The notes beneath the pieces are model-generated. The model worked only from the letters and a program-made list of their open reading frames with translations. It was not told the origin of the DNA and did not search any database. Below, in pieces: positions 5,387 through 8,795 of a stretch of 8,795 nucleotides of DNA. Source of the stretch: UBA11606 sp964513285 (lineage in GTDB: Bacteria; Actinomycetota; Acidimicrobiia; Acidimicrobiales; Aldehydirespiratoraceae); NCBI GenBank assembly GCA_964513285.1, contig CAZEML010000189.1:1-8795 (forward strand). The letters run 5' to 3'. The stretch's first letter is position 1, and each line of letters opens with the position of its first letter. The position numbers were made by a program, and so were the translations under genes.

Positions 5387-5407
5387 GGGGGTGGCGCAAC
5401 CACCCTC
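5387..5407 (+). other. Hairpin in the tRNA-Arg to cfa spacer
   Basis: GGGGGTGG and CCACCCTC pair as 8 bp (one G-U) around a CGCAA loop. It has no T-run, lies 58 bp after tRNA-Arg and 41 bp before the cfa start codon. It could be a U-less terminator for tRNA-Arg or a structure in the cfa leader. GACAAT (5381-5386) just before it could be a cfa -10 box, which would place the hairpin at the extreme 5' end of the cfa mRNA. Confidence 0.35.
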
Positions 5408-5438
5408 CGAGGCGCAAACATGGACGCTCCGAGAGCTT

Positions 5439-5445
5439 GGGAGGG
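5439..5445 (+). promoter_or_regulatory. Shine-Dalgarno of cfa
   Basis: GGGAGGG lies just before ACC and the ATG at 5449. It fixes the start codon there rather than at the in-frame GTG at 5368. This is the only strong SD at a start codon in the window, which indicates that cfa has a leader whereas several neighbours appear leaderless. Confidence 0.8.
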
Positions 5446-5448
5446 ACC

Positions 5449-6561
5449 ATGGACACGGCCGCCTTCTTCGAAGAGACCATGGCTGAGATCGGGGTGACGG
5501 TCGGGGGAGAGGGCCCCGCCGACATCCACATCCACGACGACCGGTTTTACAAACGCGTGCTGCGCGACCGTGAACTCGGGTTGGGGGAGACGTATCAGGA
5601 GGGTTGGTGGAGCGCGAATCAGCTCGACGAATTCCTCGCCGTCGCCCAAGAGACGAATCTCCGAGATGTGGTCAAGCCGTCGCCGGCGCTGATCCGGTTG
5701 ATGATCGAGAGCCGGCTCGGCAATCGTCAGACCGAACGCAAGGCGAAGAAGAACGCTCAGGCGCACTACGACATCGGCAACGACCTGTTCGAGCGCATGC
5801 TCGACAAGCGGATGATCTACACGTGCGCCTACTGGCGTGACGCCGACGACCTCGATTCCGCTCAGGAAGCCAAGCTCGACCTGATCTGCCGCAAGCTCGG
5901 GCTCGAGCCGGGGATGCGGCTGCTCGACATCGGTTGCGGTTGGGGCGGGTTCGCCCAGTTCGCGGCGACCCGTTACGACGTGCACGTCACCGGCATCAGT
6001 CCGGCGGTCGAGCAGGTCGAGTTGGCTCGCGAGACCACCGAGGGTCTGCCGGTGCGGATCGAGCAGGCCGACTATCGCGAGATGGAGGGGGAGTTCGACC
6101 GGATCACTTCGATCGGGATGATGGAGCACGTCGGTCCTCGCAACCTCGGCGAGTTCTTCGAGACCTGCGACCGCCTGCTCGCGCCCGACGGGATGATGCT
6201 GCATCACACGATCGGCTCGAACGAGTGGCAGACCCACACCGACCCGTGGTTCGACCGCTACATCTTCCCCGGTGGCGTGTTGCCTTCGCTCGGCCAGATC
6301 TCACGAGCGGCCGAGAAGACGTGGTCGATCGAAGACGTCCACAACTTCGGGCCCGACTACGACCGCACCCTGATGGCGTGGCACGCCAACATCAGCGCCC
6401 GGTGGGACGAGATCCCGCACTACGACGAGCACTTCCGCCGCACGTGGGAGTACTACCTGCTCGGCTCAGCGGCCGGTTTCCGGGTCCGGGCGCTGCAGCT
6501 GTTCCAGGTGGTGTTCACGAAGGCGAAGCGGCGCCATCCCGTGTACCAGGCGGTTCGCTGA
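5449..6561 (+). CDS. cfa: Cyclopropane-fatty-acyl-phospholipid synthase
   Basis: The 370-residue enzyme transfers a methylene group from S-adenosylmethionine to cis double bonds of membrane phospholipid acyl chains; it is a peripheral membrane enzyme. The N-terminal lipid-binding domain (1-95) is followed by 'NAQAHYDIGNDLFERMLD' (102-119), 'YTCAYW' (124-129), and the SAM-binding 'LLDIGCGWGGF' (158-168). Then come 'GMMEHVGPRN', 'HHTIGS', 'DPWFDRYIFPGG.LPS' and 'VHNFGPDYDRTLMAW'. Residues equivalent to the E. coli bicarbonate/active-site set are all present at a constant offset of 13: Cys126, Glu226, His253, Ile255 and Tyr304 (E. coli 139, 239, 266, 268, 317). This supports the general Cfa type over a mycolate-modifying paralogue. 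Length is close to E. coli Cfa (382 aa). The start follows GGGAGGG. The last 47 bp overlap the convergent membrane-protein gene. Confidence 0.95.
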   Translation: MDTAAFFEETMAEIGVTVGGEGPADIHIHDDRFYKRVLRDRELGLGETYQEGWWSANQLDEFLAVAQETNLRDVVKPSPALIRLMIESRLGNRQTERKAKKNAQAHYDIGNDLFERMLDKRMIYTCAYWRDADDLDSAQEAKLDLICRKLGLEPGMRLLDIGCGWGGFAQFAATRYDVHVTGISPAVEQVELARETTEGLPVRIEQADYREMEGEFDRITSIGMMEHVGPRNLGEFFETCDRLLAPDGMMLHHTIGSNEWQTHTDPWFDRYIFPGGVLPSLGQISRAAEKTWSIEDVHNFGPDYDRTLMAWHANISARWDEIPHYDEHFRRTWEYYLLGSAAGFRVRALQLFQVVFTKAKRRHPVYQAVR

Positions 6562-7636
6562 ACGCGGTGACGACGTAGGCGGTGATGATCGGCGCCACCG
6601 CCCGGGAGATGTCGAAGAAGTTCCACCAGACCTGGCGGGTCATGAGGATCGCGAGCACGACGAACCCGAGCGCGCCCCACGCCATCGGGTTGGGCCGCTG
6701 GAAGGCCCGGAGCACGAGGAGCGGCATGACCGCCACGAGCCCGCCGATGACGGCGAGGTCGATCGGGTCGTCGAGCCAGTTGCTGAAGGCGTCGGCCATC
6801 CCGCCGAACGGCGCACCGAACTCCTGGACCTCCTGCACGCCGTCGTGGGAGTCGAGACGGAGGCGGATGTAGCCGGCCCATGCGGCCGCGGCGATCGCGG
6901 GAACGCCGCCGAGCAGCCATGGGATCCGTCGGTTGACCCAGAGCTGATGGCAGCAGACGCCGGCGAGGTACAGCAGCATGACCTCGCGGGCGAGGACGGC
7001 GGCGACGAACCAACCGATGGCGGCGCGGCCCCGGCGGTCGACGACGGCGAGCGTCCCCCAGACCGCACATGCGAATGCGACGATGCCGGCACCGGAGATG
7101 TCGAACTCGAAGACGATGCCGGGGTTGAGCGTGAACGCCAGTCCCAGCCATGGCGACCCACCGAACCGCTGGGCGAGGCGGGCGGTGCCCGCGGTGCCGA
7201 GCGCGATCGCGGCGACATTCACCAACGCCATCGACCACAGCACCGCCTCGGCGGACAGCAGGCCACCGACGCCGGCCACGGTCGGGAAGAGCATGCGCTG
7301 GGCCCGGTAGACGGGGCGGTCGAGATGAGCGGCGTGTTCGTCCGGGTCGAGGAAGAAGGGGTCCAGCGCCTGAAGGAAGAACATCGAGCCGTCGTGGCCG
7401 AGTAGGTCGACCGTCGCGACGTCGCGGTCGAGGACGTCCTCGACGTGGGCGGTGCGATCGGCGACCGTGTCCCCGGCTCCGAACTTGATCAGGCCGGCGA
7501 TGTCGCCGTCGTGGCGGAGGAGCGAGGCGGCGACGATCAGCAGGCCGACGACGATCGCCACGGCCGTGACGCGGCCGGTCGAGGCCGGCTCCGGCGTCGA
7601 GGGCGCGGTCGGGGCGGGGGCGGTGAGCATCTCCAC
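6515..7636 (-). CDS. Polytopic membrane protein with GT-C-glycosyltransferase-like motifs, function unknown
   Basis: The 373-residue protein begins with a Pro/Ala/Thr-rich tail, then a hydrophobic segment (about 23-40). Next comes a hydrophilic stretch containing 'LLGHDGSMFFLQALDPFFLDP' (78-98) and 'YRAQRMLFP' (110-118), followed by about six more hydrophobic segments to residue 360. The 'G.DG..Y/F..ALDP' plus 'YR.QR.L.P' combination after the first membrane helix is typical of actinobacterial GT-C-like membrane proteins (polyprenyl-phosphate-sugar-dependent transferases), where the Asp would be catalytic. That assignment is inference from motif recall. The start is GTG at 7636; an ATG two codons later at 7630 is an equally plausible start. 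It is convergent with cfa, overlapping it by 47 bp, and divergent from the DUF805 gene by 91 bp. I see no partner glycan genes in the window. Confidence 0.75.
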   Translation of the reverse strand: MEMLTAPAPTAPSTPEPASTGRVTAVAIVVGLLIVAASLLRHDGDIAGLIKFGAGDTVADRTAHVEDVLDRDVATVDLLGHDGSMFFLQALDPFFLDPDEHAAHLDRPVYRAQRMLFPTVAGVGGLLSAEAVLWSMALVNVAAIALGTAGTARLAQRFGGSPWLGLAFTLNPGIVFEFDISGAGIVAFACAVWGTLAVVDRRGRAAIGWFVAAVLAREVMLLYLAGVCCHQLWVNRRIPWLLGGVPAIAAAAWAGYIRLRLDSHDGVQEVQEFGAPFGGMADAFSNWLDDPIDLAVIGGLVAVMPLLVLRAFQRPNPMAWGALGFVVLAILMTRQVWWNFFDISRAVAPIITAYVVTAFSEPPGTRDGAASPS

Positions 7637-7661
7637 ACGTGTTCATCGGCACCGTGGCGGT

Positions 7662-7674
7662 GACGCTGAGCGTC
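7662..7674. promoter_or_regulatory. 13-bp palindrome in the divergent membrane-protein spacer
   Basis: GACGCT-G-AGCGTC is a perfect inverted repeat with a 1-base centre, located between the divergent starts at 7636 and 7728. It could be an operator for one or both genes. No repeat of it is seen elsewhere in the spacer. Function is speculative. Confidence 0.25.
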
Positions 7675-7727
7675 GGCCACAGAACTGGGTCGCTCAACCC
7701 CAGGCGCCGATCCGTCGATGCTCCGGT

Positions 7728-8207
7728 ATGGAACTGCTCACCGGACAAGGGCGGATCGGCCGCCTCGGCTACTTCCTGACCAGCGTGGTGCTGGTCCTCG
7801 CCACGGCCCTGGCCGTCGTCGCGCTGGCGGAGACCGACCCGGTCACCGGTGACGCTGAGTTCACCGGTCTCGGCTTCGTCGCGGTCATCGTCGGGTCGTG
7901 GCTCCATCTCATGAACGCCCGCCGCCGACTCCGCGATCTCGGCCACGGCTGGGTCTGGCTGCTCCTGATCCTCGTCCCGGTCATCGGCTGGGCGCTGTCG
8001 CTCTACCTCCTCTTCGCCCCCGGCATCCCCGCCGGCGCCTACGTCGGCCCGCGCCGAGGCCCGACCAACCCGCTCACCGGCGAACCGGTCATGACCGAAC
8101 GCCAAGCCCGCAAGGCCTACGAAGCCCGCAACCGACAACTCACCAACGACGACGGCAGCTTCGACATGGACGGCCTCTGGCGGGACTCACCGATCCGACG
8201 CAGCTGA
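7728..8207 (+). CDS. DUF805 family small membrane protein
   Basis: The 159-residue protein starts with the DUF805 opening 'GQGRIGRLGYFLTSVVLVL'. It has three predicted membrane helices (about 15-33, 48-62 and 76-97), with the family signature 'NARRRLRDLGHGWVWLLLILVPVIG' (63-87) between and into the last helix. DUF805 proteins are inner-membrane proteins of unknown function. After residue 98 there is a hydrophilic tail of about 60 residues ('GPRRGPTNPLTGEP...', then charged and Asp/Arg-rich), which I infer to be cytosolic and which extends beyond the DUF805 core. The ATG at 7728 is chosen because homology begins there; the frame is open further upstream but reads low-complexity Arg/Pro. GATGCT lies 5 nt before the start as a weak -10-like element. 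A hairpin follows 18 bp after the stop. Confidence 0.85.
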   Translation: MELLTGQGRIGRLGYFLTSVVLVLATALAVVALAETDPVTGDAEFTGLGFVAVIVGSWLHLMNARRRLRDLGHGWVWLLLILVPVIGWALSLYLLFAPGIPAGAYVGPRRGPTNPLTGEPVMTERQARKAYEARNRQLTNDDGSFDMDGLWRDSPIRRS

Positions 8208-8225
8208 CGCCGAAAAGGCGAACAC

Positions 8226-8250
8226 CGCCGACCCCGAAGGGCCGACGGCG
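8226..8250 (+). terminator. Probable terminator of the DUF805 gene
   Basis: CGCCG (8226-8230) pairs with CGGCG (8246-8250), and an inner CCC/GGG stem encloses a CGAA tetraloop. It begins 18 bp after the stop codon and is followed by a weakly T-rich stretch (TTCACCTCGTTTG). This is moderate evidence only. Confidence 0.4.
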
Positions 8251-8310
8251 TTCACCTCGTTTGCCGTTGAAGCGCTGCAGTCGCAGAACCCCCAGCGTCG
8301 GTGCCCGCAC

Positions 8311-8332
8311 CAGCGGCCCTCAGGGGCCGCTG
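8311..8332. terminator. 9-bp GC hairpin in the convergent DUF805/aceA spacer
   Basis: CAGCGGCCC and GGGCCGCTG form a perfect 9-bp stem around TCAG. It lies about 43 bp past the aceA stop on the minus strand and about 104 bp past the DUF805 stop on the plus strand. No T-run follows, so it would be a U-less terminator or an mRNA 3'-end stabiliser. Confidence 0.55.
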
Positions 8333-8360
8333 ACCGAGCTCCCGCGTGGGCGGGTCAGCG
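8328..8360 (-). terminator. Second, mutually exclusive inverted repeat just past aceA
   Basis: CGCTGACC (8328-8335) pairs with GGTCAGCG (8353-8360) around 17 nt that contain their own small CCCGC/GCGGG hairpin (8341-8354). Its left arm shares 8328-8332 with the hairpin at 8311-8332, so the two cannot both form in full. It starts 14 bp after the aceA stop codon. Confidence 0.45.
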
Positions 8361-8374
8361 CATGCTGCGAGCTT

Positions 8375-8795
8375 CTAGTGGAACTGCTCTTCTTCGGTCG
8401 AACCCTCGAGGGCGAGGGTGGAGGCGTTGCCGCCCGACACGATCGTGGCGATCTGGTCGAAGTAGCCGGCACCGACCTCACGCTGGTGCTTGACCGCGGT
8501 GTAGCCGTCGGCCTCACGAGCGAACTCGCGCTCCTGGAGGTCGACGTAGGCGGTCATGTCGGACTCGGTGTAGCCCTTGCCGATCTCGAACGCCGCGTAG
8601 TTGAGGGCGTGCCAGCCGGCCAGGGTGATGAACTGGAAGGCGTAGCCCATCGCACCGAGCTCACGCTGGAACTTGGCGATGTCGGAGTCGTCGAGGTGGG
8701 CCTTCCAGTTGAACGACGGCGAGCAGTTGTAGCTCAGCATCTGGTCCGGGTAGACGGCCTTGACGGCCTCGGCGAACTCACGGGCCTGGGCGAGG
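8375..8795 (-). CDS. aceA: Isocitrate lyase, C-terminal part
   Basis: The frame is open from the right edge and gives 139 codons to the TAG at 8375-8377. It cleaves isocitrate to glyoxylate and succinate, the first glyoxylate-shunt step, needed for growth on acetate or fatty acids. The visible part includes 'YNCSPSFNW', whose Asn and two serines bind substrate carboxylates; 'KFQRELGAMGYAFQFITLAGWHALNYAAFE', with the active-site Thr in 'ITLAG'; and 'KHQREVGAGYFDQIATIV'. The terminal 'GSTEEEQFH' forms the lid that closes over the active site in the short (about 428 aa) actinobacterial/mycobacterial ICL1 type. The catalytic KKCGH loop lies upstream, outside the window. The conserved C-terminal His is intact, so the 3' end looks complete. 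Malate synthase is not in the window. Confidence 0.96.
   Translation of the reverse strand, partial: LAQAREFAEAVKAVYPDQMLSYNCSPSFNWKAHLDDSDIAKFQRELGAMGYAFQFITLAGWHALNYAAFEIGKGYTESDMTAYVDLQEREFAREADGYTAVKHQREVGAGYFDQIATIVSGGNASTLALEGSTEEEQFH

Noticed and set aside
5368..5448. GTG start 27 codons upstream for cfa
   Set aside because: The added residues are Arg/Pro-rich, do not match the family N-terminus, and the GGGAGGG Shine-Dalgarno precedes the ATG at 5449.
6453..8138. 561-residue open frame on the minus strand
   Set aside because: It spans the cfa 3' end, the membrane-protein gene and the DUF805 gene in the wrong frames. Its translation is low-complexity Arg/Pro and it conflicts with well-supported genes.
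1..8795. CRISPR array, insertion sequence, prophage, toxin-antitoxin or defence system
   Set aside because: No spaced direct repeats, transposase or integrase motifs or paired small toxin genes were found. The DUF222 fragment alone is not evidence of a mobile element.

Overview
The window looks like an ordinary chromosomal segment from a high-GC actinobacterium, most likely of the Acidimicrobiia/Ilumatobacter type. That placement is an inference. It rests on the GC-rich third codon positions, a DUF222 (13E12-like) protein, an F420-dependent nitroreductase-family protein, a CYP124/125/142-like P450, an isocitrate lyase of the short mycobacterial type, and SD-less starts that look leaderless. 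I see no integrase, transposase, CRISPR array or toxin-antitoxin module, and no clear undescribed system.

Layout: (1) 1-419, minus: 5' part of a DUF222 protein. (2) 464-1543, minus: a two-domain DUF971 + TauD Fe(II)/2-oxoglutarate dioxygenase of the gamma-butyrobetaine hydroxylase family. It is divergent from (3) 1621-3084, plus: an N-acyl-D-amino-acid deacylase. (4) 3088-4284, minus: a cytochrome P450 that converges on the deacylase with 3 bases between stop codons. It is divergent, over 52 bp, from (5) 4337-4771, plus: a Ddn-type F420-dependent nitroreductase-family protein. (6) A strong two-way terminator, then a tRNA cluster with tRNA-Lys(CTT) and tRNA-His(GTG) on the minus strand and tRNA-Arg(TCT) on the plus strand. 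A 100-N scaffold gap interrupts it, with exactly 55 identical bases on each side. (7) 5449-6561, plus: cyclopropane-fatty-acyl-phospholipid synthase, with a clear Shine-Dalgarno. Its 3' end overlaps by 47 bp (8) 6515-7636, minus: a polytopic membrane protein with GT-C-like motifs. (9) 7728-8207, plus: a DUF805 membrane protein. (10) 8375-8795, minus: the C-terminal third of isocitrate lyase.

Functionally the window is a collection of small transcription units, mostly in divergent or convergent pairs. Several themes fit a lipid- or sterol-using aerobic actinobacterium: P450 hydroxylation, F420 redox chemistry, membrane lipid cyclopropanation and the glyoxylate shunt. No single operon ties them together.

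The points most worth a second look are the scaffold gap, whose flanks carry a flush 55-nt repeat (the signature of a de Bruijn overlap or a tandem tRNA-Lys duplication); the recurring -10-like hexamer 6-7 nt before five SD-less start codons; the apparent loss of part of the trimethylammonium aromatic cage in the dioxygenase; and the antisense 3' overlap at the end of cfa.
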